Source of the DNA: Bradyrhizobium yuanmingense
GTDB taxonomy: Bacteria > Pseudomonadota > Alphaproteobacteria > Rhizobiales > Xanthobacteraceae
Length of the DNA stretch: 52,201 nt
Assembly (NCBI RefSeq): GCF_029167105.1
Contig: NZ_JARFML010000046.1
Coordinates: 1 to 52,201 of the forward strand
Direction: 5' to 3'
A model generated the notes under the pieces. It was not told the origin of the DNA. It saw nothing but the letters and a program-made list of their open reading frames with translations, and did no database searches. Every line of letters begins with the position of its first letter. Positions within the stretch are counted from its first letter, which is position 1. The position numbers and the translations under genes are program-made. Positions 19,181 to 27,583 of the stretch are shown here, one piece after another.

Positions 19181-20778
19181 TGTCCAGCGTTGTGGCGCGC
19201 CGCGCGGGGTAGAAACAGCCTTGTGCTATCTTTTTGGCTGGGAGGGTAGCGGCCGTCAGCTTATTGGAGGCAGAATCCCCGTTAAAAAACGTGGCCTATG
19301 GGTGCATGCGGACTTGGGAGTGGTGACGCTGCTCCGGCGGCGATCCCGATTAGGAAGATGACGATTGGCATAACCCAGACCCTCCCGCTCTCATTGTTTG
19401 GAGGATTGCCAATGCCCAAGAGGACGACCGGCCACCGCCCGGAACTTAAACTGGTCAACGTCGGGGCCGCCGCTATTGACATCGGATCAAAGATGCACAT
19501 GGCTGCGGTGAACCCAACCTGCACTGATACACCAGTGCGCACGTTCGGCACATTCACAGAAGACCTTCATCATCTGGCGGATTGGTTTAAGGCGAGCGGC
19601 GTGACGAGTGTCGCGATGGAATCCACCGGGGTCCATTGGATTCCGGTCTACGAGATCCTGGAGCAGCGCGGGTTTGAGGTCATTCTGGTCAATGCTCGCT
19701 ACGCCAAGAACGTGCCCGGGCGCAAAAGCGATGTCAGCGATGCCGCATGTTGCGCCAGCTTCATTCCTACGGTCTGTTACGCGGCAGCTTCCGACCTGAT
19801 GCCGAGATTGCAACCCTGCGCGCCTATCTGCGCCAGCGGGAGCGGCTGGTGGGATATGCCGCTGCCCATATCCAGCATATGCAGAAGGCCCTGATGGAAA
19901 TGAACCTGCAGCTCCATCATGTTGTCTCGATATCACCGGCGCGACCGGCATGCAGATCATCCGAGCCATTGTGGAGGCGAACGCAATCCGGACGTCCTGG
20001 CAACCTATCGGGACGTGCGCTGCCATTCATCGATTGAGACGATCCGCGCAGCACTCGTAGGCAATGACCGCCACGAACATGTCTTCGCGTTGACTCAATC
20101 GCTGGAGCTCTACGACGTCTATCAGGCAAAGATGCTCGACTGTGATCGCACGCTCGAAGTCCTGATTAGTGCATTGAACACCAAAGGAGCAAGACCGGTC
20201 GGAAAGCTAGCCAAGCCACGCGTAACGACCAAGCAGGTCAACACCCCCACCTTCGATGTCAGGGCCGCACTGTACGGCGTGCTCGGCGCCGATTTGACTG
20301 AGATCCATGGGTTGGGTCCGTCGCTCGCATTGAAGCTCGTCGGCGAGTGCGGCAAGGATCTAAGGGCATGGCCGAGCGCCAAACGCTTCACTTCGTGGCT
20401 CTGCCTCGCACCCGGCAACAAGATCTCCGGCGGCAAGATGCTGTCCTCGCGCACACGGAGATCCTCAAGTCGCGCAGCTGCGCTGTTGCGGTTGGCAGCC
20501 ACAACCGTGGGGAAGAGCGAGACAGCGCTGGGAGCATTCTATCGTCGGCTGTCCTCACGTGCAGGTAAATCTAAGGCCGTGACGGCGAGCGCTCGCAAGA
20601 TTGCGGTTTTATTCTACAGCACACTCCGGCACGGCATGAGCTACAGGGATCCTGGCGCCGACCAATATGAGCAGCAATATCGTAGATGTGTCCTCGAAAA
20701 CCTACAGTGCCGGGCGAAATCGCTAGGCTTCGTGTTGCAGGCCATTCCGGGCGACGCCAATCCGGCTGTTTCTTAGGA
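19181..20778 (+). mobile_element. IS110-family element inserted in an IS3 element
   Basis: Roughly 1.6 kb lie between the two halves of an IS3 element: the left half ends at the A-run before 19181, the right half resumes at AAGGCCGCAGCC near 20779. IS110 elements have no clear inverted repeats, so the ends are placed only by the interrupted host sequence. The transposase inside is broken. Confidence 0.7.
19412..20776 (+). pseudogene. IS110-family transposase, two frameshifts
   Basis: The N-terminal RuvC-like DEDD domain begins at ATG 19412 and shows AAIDIGSKMHMAAV and VAMESTGVHWIPVYEIL. The frame then shifts near 19745 and again near 19920; C-terminal Transposase_20 sequence (LTEIHGLGPSLALKLVGEC, FTSWLCLAPGNKISGGK) continues to 20776. 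An intact protein would be about 450 residues. With both shifts the product cannot be made in full. Confidence 0.8.
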
Positions 20779-21060
20779 AGGCCGCAGCCTTCTTCGCGAA
20801 GGAAGCGACATGAAGTTCGTCGTCATCGCGAAGCACCGGGCGACCTGGCCGGTGGCATGGCTGTGCGATGCGCTGGGGGTGTCGCGGTCGGGCTTTCATG
20901 CCCGGCTGAATCGCTCGCCCAGTGCTAGATCTCGCAGCGACGAAGAGCTCGGCGGCAAGATGAAGGCAAGCTTCATGGCGAGCGACCGCACCTATGGTGC
21001 GCACTGCAGCAGCGCCGTTGCAAGGTACCCTACGGTGTCGGTGAAAGCTCAAGTGCCTTT
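20779..21060 (+). pseudogene. IS3-family OrfB N-terminal remnant
   Basis: After AAAFFAKEAT, the expected junction of orfA and orfB, comes MKFVVIAKHRATWPVAWLCD and LGVSRSGFHARLNR, the usual N-terminus of an IS3 OrfB. It breaks off near 21060, before the DDE core. It is the right-hand part of the IS3 element split by the IS110-type element. Confidence 0.72.
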
Positions 21061-21077
21061 GCCACGCAGGTGCGGGG

Positions 21078-22370
21078 CTATAGCGCAGGTTCGTCGTTGA
21101 CCTCCTCGCCCCTGACGCGGCTCCCCACGTTGCGTAGCATTGGACTGAGACAAGCATAGGCAAGCAAGCCGGCGAGCACAACGGACTCCAGGAGAAACGG
21201 ACCGGCAGGGAAAACCTCGTAAAGGCTCACCGCAAACGGCGCGAAAAGCACATTAACACCACTGATCGCCCCAATAGCTCCGGCCACGCGCGCCTGCTCT
21301 TTCATCGGAACGGAAAGTGACGCGCCGACCATGAAGCCCGGTCGGGCCAAGGAGAAGCCGAGGCTCGCCAGGGCATAGCCCAGGATAGCGATGGCATAAT
21401 CTGGTGAGAGGGCGATCGAAACGCTGCCGAGAGAGGCCAGCCCGGCACCCCATCGCAGTAGGGCTTTCGGTGTCATGCGGAGAATGGGGATGAGGGCCCA
21501 GAGCGCAAGCAAACTGGCGAGAGCCCCGCAGACCATCGCAATCGCGATACGGCCTTGCGCTATGCGCAACAAGTCCGGGGATGGGAGCTGAGGTAACTCT
21601 TTGCTCGTTTTGTCGATGATAAGAAAACCCAGCGTCTGTGCCAGCGCATTCTGGCAAACGAAAAGCAGGAAGCCGTAAGCGATGAAGGGGACAAAGTTAG
21701 AGCGGAGCCACGGCGGTCCAGGCGCCGTCTTATCGCTCCGGAGCGGTGGCTCCGTCGGCAAGATCGGCGCCTCATCTAGATAGCGGGCGACAAAAATCAG
21801 CATTGTTGTGGCGATCAGGGCAAACGCGTACAGCGGCCCTGCGTATCCGAAGCTTTCGATGATGAAAAGTGGGGCCAGCACTGGGCCAACCACGGTGCCA
21901 AGGCTAGAAGCACCAGCGATGCTGGACATCCAGCGCGTGCGGTCGGCAGGGCAGGTGCGCTCCGCGATATAGGTTTGATTCGCTGGGCTGGTGGCCGAGC
22001 CGAAGAGCCCATAGATGGCACGACAGACGAGGAAAAATCCGAAGATGATCGTGGGAGTTGTCAAGTGGGCCAGGCCGGCGCTCACCACCAGGCCGCAGAG
22101 CACCATGGAAACCGCAAACCCAGCAAGGCCGATGATCATGAGGGGCTTACGGCCACGCAGGTCAGATTGACGAGCCCAGAACGGCGAGGTCACAGCCCAC
22201 AATAGGGAGGAGAGCGAGAAAATGGCCGCCACCATCCAGTCCGCGATGCCAATCGAGCGGCCGATCGACGGAAGCACTGACTGCAACCCAGTGTTGCCAA
22301 TTGCGGTAGTTATTGAAAGGCAGAAGAGGATAGCAAAGGCGCGGCGCGAAAGCCTGGGCATATCAGACAT
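21078..22370 (-). CDS. MFS transporter, probable drug/metabolite exporter
   Basis: A 430-residue membrane protein with about twelve hydrophobic segments. The loop FWARQSDLRGRKPLMIIG between helices 2 and 3 is the Major Facilitator Superfamily motif A, diagnostic of proton-driven antiporters. The N-terminal half, including the GSATSPANQTYIAERT segment, resembles TetA/Bcr-type efflux proteins. It likely exports a small molecule, possibly the product of the surrounding metabolic genes, but is transcribed oppositely to most of them. The 3' end abuts the IS3 remnant. Confidence 0.85.
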   Translation of the reverse strand: MSDMPRLSRRAFAILFCLSITTAIGNTGLQSVLPSIGRSIGIADWMVAAIFSLSSLLWAVTSPFWARQSDLRGRKPLMIIGLAGFAVSMVLCGLVVSAGLAHLTTPTIIFGFFLVCRAIYGLFGSATSPANQTYIAERTCPADRTRWMSSIAGASSLGTVVGPVLAPLFIIESFGYAGPLYAFALIATTMLIFVARYLDEAPILPTEPPLRSDKTAPGPPWLRSNFVPFIAYGFLLFVCQNALAQTLGFLIIDKTSKELPQLPSPDLLRIAQGRIAIAMVCGALASLLALWALIPILRMTPKALLRWGAGLASLGSVSIALSPDYAIAILGYALASLGFSLARPGFMVGASLSVPMKEQARVAGAIGAISGVNVLFAPFAVSLYEVFPAGPFLLESVVLAGLLAYACLSPMLRNVGSRVRGEEVNDEPAL

Positions 22371-22821
22371 GTGGAGTTCTTGCTATCCCCCGCTTGTTGC
22401 GAAAGTATTTGTCCGACCGGCGTCCCACGTCTGTCAAAAGGGAAACAGTCATCGAAACGCAGCTTATGCGAGTTCCGCGGCCGAATTTTCGTGTTGATCG
22501 TCCTTGCTTGCCGAACTTCGGCGTCTTGGACGTAAATCCAGGTGAAAGTCTTCTTGCCGCAGATCGGCAACGCTAAATTCCACGGTAACGGTGCCCATTG
22601 CCCATGCTTACCTTCTAATCAGTGCTATTTTTTTCAAGAATCCTCACTTGATTACTTCTTTGTTCTGCATTGTGGCCCTGCGAAATTTGCAACAGGGCGC
22701 GCGCGAAACGACGAGCATGAGGTGCTGCTAACAGCCTCGATTAAAGTCGTGTTTCGAACGCGAAGGACTTAAGCGCTGCATCTTCGAAAGCCGGGGCGTA
22801 GCCACCACTCTCAAGGCCAGC
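22371..22821. other. Intergenic region between MFS transporter and cyclase
   Basis: About 450 AT-richer bases. It contains the upstream region of the MFS gene and the end of the cyclase gene. A T-rich run near 22627 is preceded by no obvious hairpin. No gene is supported. Confidence 0.4.
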
Positions 22822-23757
22822 CTATTTCAGCGCGTGCGGGTTCACGGGCGAGCCAAAGCCGCCAGTAACCTCGAGAGGCGGAGCTGCAAGCAGGAAGCTG
22901 TACCGTCCGTCGGCGGCGCAGTCCGCCGCCAGCGCCTCCAGGTTGAACATCTCGCCAAGTGGCATGCCCATGTCTCGCAGCGCCAGCATGTGGAAGGCTA
23001 GGGGCATCTCCGATGCGAGCCCCTCTGGATCCAGGATCTCGACAGCCATGTTGTCCGCGGCCACGGCCGCCAGCGATTTGTCGTGAGCCCATTCGGCGCA
23101 GGTGTAGCTGAGGCCCGGCTGTATCCCCATAAAGCGGTCGCGGTCTCCGTCCGCGGTGAACCACAGCATATGGCCGGTGCGCACCAAAAGAATGTCGCCC
23201 TTGCCGATGCTTATACCTTGCTTCTGGCATGCGGTGTTCAGATCGTCGACCGTGATCGCGTAGTCGAGCGGCAGCCGTTCGACCCCCTTTAGCCGTGCGA
23301 TGTCGAGGAGCGCCCCGCGCGAAACAATGCCGGGCGTGGCGAGATGGTTGACGCCCATCTTGAGCGCGCCGTTTTCGGTAAGGCATTCGCGCGCGTTGCA
23401 GCCATTGTAAAGATGGCCGTCATAGTGAACATGGCCGAGCGCGTCCCATTGCGTTGAACATTGCAAGGGCATGTGGATGACGTCATCGGAGTAGCAGACG
23501 TCCGGCGCGGCGGGACTCATCGGGGTGAAAAGGTCGGTGGCGTAGACCATCGGATTGAATCGCTTGCGTCCGACCTGAGGCCCGTTCCGGTCGAACCGCA
23601 AACCGAGGTTAAAGAGCTTGCCTTCGCGCACCTCGGCGGCTGCGTTCTTCAGTGTTTCTGGCCCGATGTGGTTAAGCGTGCCGCGCTGATCGGCTTCGCC
23701 CCATCGCCCCCAGTTGCGCAGCTTCTCGGCAAGATAGTCGAAATCGGCGGGCCGCAT
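22822..23757 (-). CDS. Cyclase family protein (kynurenine-formamidase-like hydrolase)
   Basis: A 311-residue member of the cyclase/arylformamidase superfamily, a metal-dependent hydrolase fold that opens amides, lactones or formamides. The metal-binding region is seen at STQWDALGHVHYDGH, a variant of the usual HxGTHxD motif. GDILLVRTGHMLWF and the DNMAVEILDPEG segment are other family hallmarks. ATG 23757 is chosen because AGGAG precedes it; an ORF start at 23850 would add 31 residues of low-complexity sequence. A role in opening a cyclic intermediate is possible. Confidence 0.82.
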   Translation of the reverse strand: MRPADFDYLAEKLRNWGRWGEADQRGTLNHIGPETLKNAAAEVREGKLFNLGLRFDRNGPQVGRKRFNPMVYATDLFTPMSPAAPDVCYSDDVIHMPLQCSTQWDALGHVHYDGHLYNGCNARECLTENGALKMGVNHLATPGIVSRGALLDIARLKGVERLPLDYAITVDDLNTACQKQGISIGKGDILLVRTGHMLWFTADGDRDRFMGIQPGLSYTCAEWAHDKSLAAVAADNMAVEILDPEGLASEMPLAFHMLALRDMGMPLGEMFNLEALAADCAADGRYSFLLAAPPLEVTGGFGSPVNPHALK

Positions 23758-24758
23758 GGCCGGCTCCTTGTTTGGTCGCGAAATGTTGGGCCGCCTCGGG
23801 ACCGTTCGATGGAATGCCTCTTGGCTGGCTTGGCATTCTTGGCTGGCCAAGCGCGGCCCATCGCAAACGATTGTGTCCTCCCGAAGCGCTTCTTCTCCGT
23901 GAGAAAGTTACCGATTCGCGAGCAATTCTGGCCGCTTAATTCGACCGGCGTCCTGACGAATTTCTGCGCCCGTTCGCGTCGACGCGCAGCTTTCCACGAG
24001 TGTACCCGGCCTCGTGACGTGCTCAGCAACTGATCGATTGGGTGAGCGCCGTTTAGGAAATGAAAACGCAACAGCGTCGGCGGGCTATCACCGTCAGTCG
24101 GTGCCCATTCGCCGCAGCTTAACGGTGTGTCACTCAGGAAAGCGAGATGTAGGCCAGTTGCTCCCGATCGCAAAAGCAGCATTTGGCAGCCGTCGATCGT
24201 TTAGAGTACCTGGACCCGCTCAACTGCGCGAACCTTGAACCTGTGAAAGCCCTTTGCGGATTGCGGCGGCACTTTGCGTGGCTGATTAGCCGGCTCAACT
24301 TGGCTGGTCGACGATATCATACCACCGCTACCAGCGTGACATCCTCGCTCGTTCCCGATGATTGGTTCTGACGATATCACTGACAGCGGGGTGAGGCGGA
24401 GAAACTCGGAGAGACCACGCCAAGATCATAGGTAGTATGGCCGACAAAGCGGACCCGTTCACCAGGCGGAAGTAGGTAAGGCTTCCGGGAAATCGGAGTT
24501 TTAGGAGGCGGTCAGGAACTGTTACCCCCAAAGCCAAATAGGGACATCGCAAGGCTCGGGCTCAACCGCCGATAGAGATCTATGCTGACACATTAAGAAC
24601 GAGTCGACTAACGCATTGAAAACTCGCGCTCCTGCGCTGAAAGAACGAGTCAGCTTTGATTTTAGGAACGAGTCATTTGGCCGTGCCGGACTTTTAGTCC
24701 GAGTCGTTTTCTGTAAGTAGCTGATCTTGCTTAAGTTCACTGCGCGCTGGAGAAACCA
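23758..24758. other. Intergenic region, about 1 kb, no supported gene
   Basis: Small overlapping open frames without ribosome-binding sites or motifs (for example 23461-24033 antisense to the cyclase, 24328-24552). Composition is more AT-rich than on the right. It probably marks the boundary between the metabolic region and the inserted module that follows. Confidence 0.4.
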
Positions 24759-24929
24759 ATGCGGCTAAGCCACCGGTGGCTGCGACCGCAACACGCGGAT
24801 GGCAACATCCCGACGGCGATGTTCTGGCCGTTCACGCAGCCGACGGCAGGTCTCGGCGCGCTGTACATTCTGCACATGGCCGAGCATGCCCTGCTCGTCG
24901 AAACACTCCTGAGCGAGATTGTCGGTTAA
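24759..24929 (+). CDS. Small hypothetical ORF or gene remnant
   Basis: A 56-residue frame from ATG 24759 to TAA at 24927. The part YILHMAEHALLVETLLSEIV looks like an amphipathic helix. I recognise no family and see only a weak GGAG upstream. It lies directly left of the 24991 repeat, so it may be a remnant of the gene into which the module integrated. Confidence 0.25.
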   Translation: MRLSHRWLRPQHADGNIPTAMFWPFTQPTAGLGALYILHMAEHALLVETLLSEIVG

Positions 24930-24990
24930 GTTGGGCAAGAAGGTCCCGTTACCGCTACGGGTTAGACTCCGCCCTTTCGGGGGTTCTGCA

Positions 24991-25120
24991 GAGGTGCGGG
25001 CGGTGGTGCCCAGGAAAGGATTGGGGCTCGATCCGTCAAACTGCAGCAAAAACAGTCACTTACCTCTGCGCCAAGTCCGACCCTTGTACCACTGGACTGT
25101 GCTCGTGTCGACCCTGCTCA
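24991..25120 (+). repeat. Left copy of a divergent direct repeat flanking the recoding module
   Basis: About 120 bases resemble 35483-35612 in the same orientation. Shared blocks include GTGGTGCCC, GGAAAGG, ATCCGTCAAA, GCAAAAACA, ACTTAC, CTGCGCC and CTCGTGTCGACC in the same order and with nearly the same spacing. GTGGTGCCC followed by a G-rich tract slightly resembles the reverse complement of a tRNA 3' end, so an old attachment site is possible. The distance between copies is about 10.5 kb. Confidence 0.6.
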
Positions 25121-25484
25121 AGTCCGCAAGCGGCACGCGTGGCAAGGGCGGCGAGACTACGCCTGGAAGAGCGGCTTGGGACAGTCTGGCATGGCTCGGC
25201 TCACTTCGGCCGAGCGCCCTTCGCGCCGGCCCCTTCAGGTTCTCGGCGATCCTTTTGGAAGCCTCGTCAAGGAAGTTGATCGAGACCCTGAGCGAACCCT
25301 CCGAGTTCTCAAGTTCCTCCGGCTCCGGCGCGGTTTTGGCCTCGGTGCCTGCAGGACGCGTCCCGGCCGAGTTCGTGCCGCCGGCGGGCTGAACGAAAAC
25401 GTCGCTTCGCAGCACGCCGCGCTCCTCGACGACGCATTCGAAGCCTGGCGCTGCATCGATGTATTTCCGTCACCGGCGATGCGA

Positions 25485-26273
25485 TCAGTATTCATTCCTG
25501 GCCAGCAGGAAAGGCAGGATTCCCGGCCTGGCCAACGCGTGCCGACGGCGTGTCGCACGACGACAATTGGCTAGCGTGACATCGGCCAGATCGAAGAAGC
25601 CGCCGTCGCGCAGCCTAGCAAGTCTGTGCCACCTGGATCGCGGCCGCGGCGGCCGCGTCGAAGGCACTCCAAGGCTGCGGCCGGCGATGGTGACGGCGCC
25701 GCATCGATCGATGCGACCGGCATCGACGAGCTCCTGAAGGGTCGGGTCGAGAGGCATTTCCGGTCGGAAGTCGGGTTCGGGCCACGCCTGCTTCGGCGAG
25801 CGCGTCCCCGGAAGGCCGTGGATGCGAATGTCGAAAATCTCCGAAGGTGTGGCGCCGAGGCCGGCATCGAGCACGAGGTCGAAGTTCGAACCCGCCGCGG
25901 CGTGCCCCGCCGCCAGTTGACCACTCCAACGAGTGCCAAGCCCGGCTCTTCGGTCGAACGTTTCGTGCCCTCGACGAATTTGCTTTCAATTATCGTTGTT
26001 CGGAAACGGCGCTCCTCCCCACACCGCTGCGCTGCAGGCCTTCTTGCGGCCGACCCAACCCGGCTTGGTCAGGACCTGAATGGCGAGATTGCCGAGCTCC
26101 GACGCATCCACGTCCTCAAGATACAGCGAGACCAGGCCGGCATCGGAGTACGGGAGAAGTCCGATCGTCCACAGCGCGGCCTGTCCGAGATTGCCGAGTC
26201 CCAATGACCAGAACGCCGCCGGCAGGTAGGCAAGGTCGATGTCGTCGTCGTACCCCGCCGACAATGCGGACAA
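25485..26273 (-). pseudogene. ThiF/E1-like adenylyltransferase remnant
   Basis: Reading leftwards on the minus strand, frame one gives YLPAAFWSLGLGNLGQAALW followed by an acidic LYLEDVDAS segment and VGRKKA. This is the nucleotide-binding core of a ThiF/E1-type enzyme. Frame two continues LALVGVVNWRRG (26 kb side), and frame three gives LDAGLGATPSEIFDIRIHGL. At least two frameshifts join these, so it is a decayed gene. ThiF proteins adenylate C-terminal carboxylates of ubiquitin-like or RiPP substrates. Confidence 0.55.
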
Positions 26274-26755
26274 CCTGCTTCGCTTTCAGACATTTGGCTA
26301 GGCTACACCTCACCTAAGCGAGGAGTGGCAATTTTAGATTGAGCATCACGCATTTTGCGTGTATCTTGGTAGCCTTCATTTCGTACTAGCTGTCTTTCGA
26401 ATGACGCAGGAATTGTTTGAGGATTGCAGTTACGTTTTTGAGCTGAGGTGATTGAAGAGTCCGGATAGCCAATCGTGTTCGAGTGAACGCCCTCGGTTTT
26501 AATTGATCCGGCATCATCATCCGGGTCGCGAGCGCCGGCTCGATCTATTGAGAAAGCGTAGGTGGTGAGCCGGCGAATTTCGCCGCGCGATACGCGGCGT
26601 CGTGCACAAATGAATCGCGAGACGATGAATGTTCGATTTTCAGCGCGCCAGAAACATATCTGAAACGGCATCGAATCAAGTCCACGATATCTTGCCCACG
26701 CTTGCGAATGAGATATCGGAATGCCGGTATTTGCCCGTTGCAAGACTTTGTATCG
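26274..26755. other. Leader region of the recoding module
   Basis: About 480 bases from the ThiF remnant to the Shine-Dalgarno of the peptide gene. A long minus-strand open frame covers it but is a shadow of the peptide gene. TTGCAAGACTTTGTAT at about 26738-26753 could include a -10-like TTGTAT, but no good -35 is at the right distance. The SARP-type regulator at 34408 would need direct heptamer repeats near here; I could not identify any with confidence. Confidence 0.35.
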
Positions 26756-26766
26756 AAAGGAGGTGA
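26756..26766 (+). promoter_or_regulatory. Strong Shine-Dalgarno of the ACA-rich peptide gene
   Basis: AAAGGAGGTGA matches the anti-Shine-Dalgarno almost perfectly, with five bases before the ATG at 26772. It is the strongest ribosome-binding site I noticed in the window. It decides the start over an in-frame upstream codon at 26721 and argues that the plus-strand reading is the real gene. Confidence 0.9.
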
Positions 26767-26771
26767 ATAAG

Positions 26772-27140
26772 ATGGCAGAAGCGATCAAGAGTGCGATTGA
26801 TATTCTTTCCGCCAAGTCCGTCACACAAGTGATGACAGAAGCCGTCACACGAGACGTGACAGCCTCGGCGACAAAGAGCGCGACACTGGCTTTGACATCC
26901 GTCTTGCAGACAGCGTCCGTGACACAGAGCGTTACAGCCAGCGTTACACAATCCATGACACAGGGCTTCACACAGGCGTTGACACAGGCGCTGACACAGG
27001 CGTTGGCCACAATGGCCAAGCTGCCTGAGCTGGCTCTGACACTCGCTACAGAGATGTCAAACACACTGGCGGGCATGTTGCCGACCCGCGTGTCCGAAGC
27101 CCTGACATCGGAAGCTGTGACAGCTGCGATTCGTCGCTAG
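26772..27140 (+). CDS. Repetitive peptide with ACA-only threonine repeats (candidate recoded substrate)
   Basis: A 122-residue peptide that I do not match to any known family. It is rich in Ala, Val, Leu, Gln and Thr. Thr positions 18-42 and 47-75 fall every four residues, in tetrads of hydrophobic-Thr-Gln/Ala-Ser/Ala; a looser tail follows. Of 23 Thr codons, 22 are ACA and one (Thr105) is ACC. Ala, Val, Leu, Ser and Gln codons are mixed, so the bias is not a by-product of recent tandem copying. ACA is normally a minor codon in high-GC rhizobia. A tRNA with anticodon UGU follows 203 bases downstream, then aminoacyl-tRNA synthetase paralogues. I infer that ACA codes for a special residue here, placed once per helical turn. 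There is no signal peptide or membrane helix. The C-terminus ends Ile-Arg-Arg. Confidence 0.85.
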   Translation: MAEAIKSAIDILSAKSVTQVMTEAVTRDVTASATKSATLALTSVLQTASVTQSVTASVTQSMTQGFTQALTQALTQALATMAKLPELALTLATEMSNTLAGMLPTRVSEALTSEAVTAAIRR

Positions 27141-27240
27141 TCATCTTAGCCGCGGCCGATCGATCAGCCGTTATCGACAGGCCAAGGCGCAACAGACGAG
27201 ATCGATCCGAGTGCCGATGGATCGACTCAAGAACAAGTCG

Positions 27241-27273
27241 AACGGTGCATCACCGCGCCAAGGTTGCACCGTT
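27241..27273 (+). promoter_or_regulatory. Perfect 9-bp inverted repeat between peptide gene and tRNA
   Basis: AACGGTGCA (27241-27249) and TGCACCGTT (27265-27273) form a nine-pair stem with a 15-base loop. No T-run follows, so it is not a classical intrinsic terminator. It could be an attenuator, an RNA-processing signal separating the peptide mRNA from the tRNA, or an operator. The position between the peptide stop and the tRNA 5' end makes processing the most attractive role. Confidence 0.55.
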
Positions 27274-27343
27274 ATCGCTTAACAAAGGCGAGCTCCACCC
27301 AGTTGCGGAAGTCTCGCCGCGAAGATCAATGCTCTGGAACTAT

Positions 27344-27583
27344 ACGCCCATAGCTCAATGGAAACGAGACGAGGCAAGAACATTCGGGTCGCTTCAACAA
27401 TTTTGGCCAGCTTTCGATGACTGGGCCCCACCCATGCTAGCTGGGTATCGAAGTCATCGTTGAGGGAACTCGCAGCTGGCGCGGCGCAATGCTGGAAGAC
27501 TCGAAGCCTATTTCGAGCCAAGTCTCTAAGAGCCACGGTCTTGTAAACCGTAGATGCGGGTTCGAGTCCCGCTGGGCGTGCCA
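27344..27583 (+). tRNA. tRNA(UGU) with large D-loop insertion
   Basis: All tRNA arms can be built. The acceptor pairs ACGCCCA 27344-27350 with TGGGCGT 27573-27579 (seven pairs), and the D-stem pairs GCTC 27353-27356 with GAGC 27530-27533. The anticodon stem ACGGT/ACCGT closes loop CTTGTAA, giving anticodon UGU at 27542-27544. The T-arm is GCGGG-TTCGAGT-CCCGC, and G73 and CCA (27581-27583) are encoded. The D-loop is AATGG then TAA, separated by 165 bases; removing them leaves a canonical 75-nt tRNA with D-loop AATGGTAA. A1-U72 and G73 are unlike ordinary tRNA-Thr, while G73 is an Asp/Asn-type identity base. The 3' end lies 40 bases before the AspRS-like gene. It should read ACA, the dominant Thr codon of the peptide gene upstream. 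Confidence 0.88.
27362..27526 (+). ncRNA. Structured 165-nt insert in the tRNA D-loop
   Basis: The insert is closed by GAGAC 27366-27370 with GTCTC 27522-27526. Inside, CTTCAA 27392-27397 pairs with TTGAGG 27460-27465 (one G-U) and stacks on CGATGACT 27415-27422 with AGTCATCG 27452-27459, capped by ACCCA/TGGGT (27430-27434/27442-27446). CTCGAA/TTCGAG (27500-27505/27512-27517) forms a separate hairpin. GCCAGCT 27406-27412 can pair with AGCTGGC 27474-27480, which would make a pseudoknot. I see no group I or II intron core. It may be an intron, a retained recognition domain, or a regulatory fold. Confidence 0.65.

Noticed and set aside
24919..25392. Protein-coding gene across the left direct repeat
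   Set aside because: Several frames on both strands are open because of high GC, none has a ribosome-binding site or recognisable domain, and the right-hand repeat is open in different frames.
26676..27053. Minus-strand reading of the repetitive gene as a Cys-every-four-residues peptide (TGT complementary to ACA)
   Set aside because: The minus frame has no ribosome-binding site, has a stop near 27054 and runs on into unrelated sequence. The plus frame has a near-perfect Shine-Dalgarno, a clean start and stop, and the same orientation as the tRNA and operon; an anticodon UGU tRNA next door fits ACA on the plus strand.
27353..27370. A locally closed D-arm (GCTC paired with GAGA at 27366-27369), placing the insert between D- and anticodon stems
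   Set aside because: It gives only three good pairs, while GCTC with GAGC at 27530-27533 gives four, with canonical one-base spacing to the anticodon stem and a canonical AATGGTAA loop after removal. The local form remains a possible alternative fold.
27362..27526. Group I intron
   Set aside because: The insert is shorter than typical group I introns, lies outside the anticodon loop, and I see no recognisable P7/P3 core or conserved splice-site bases.
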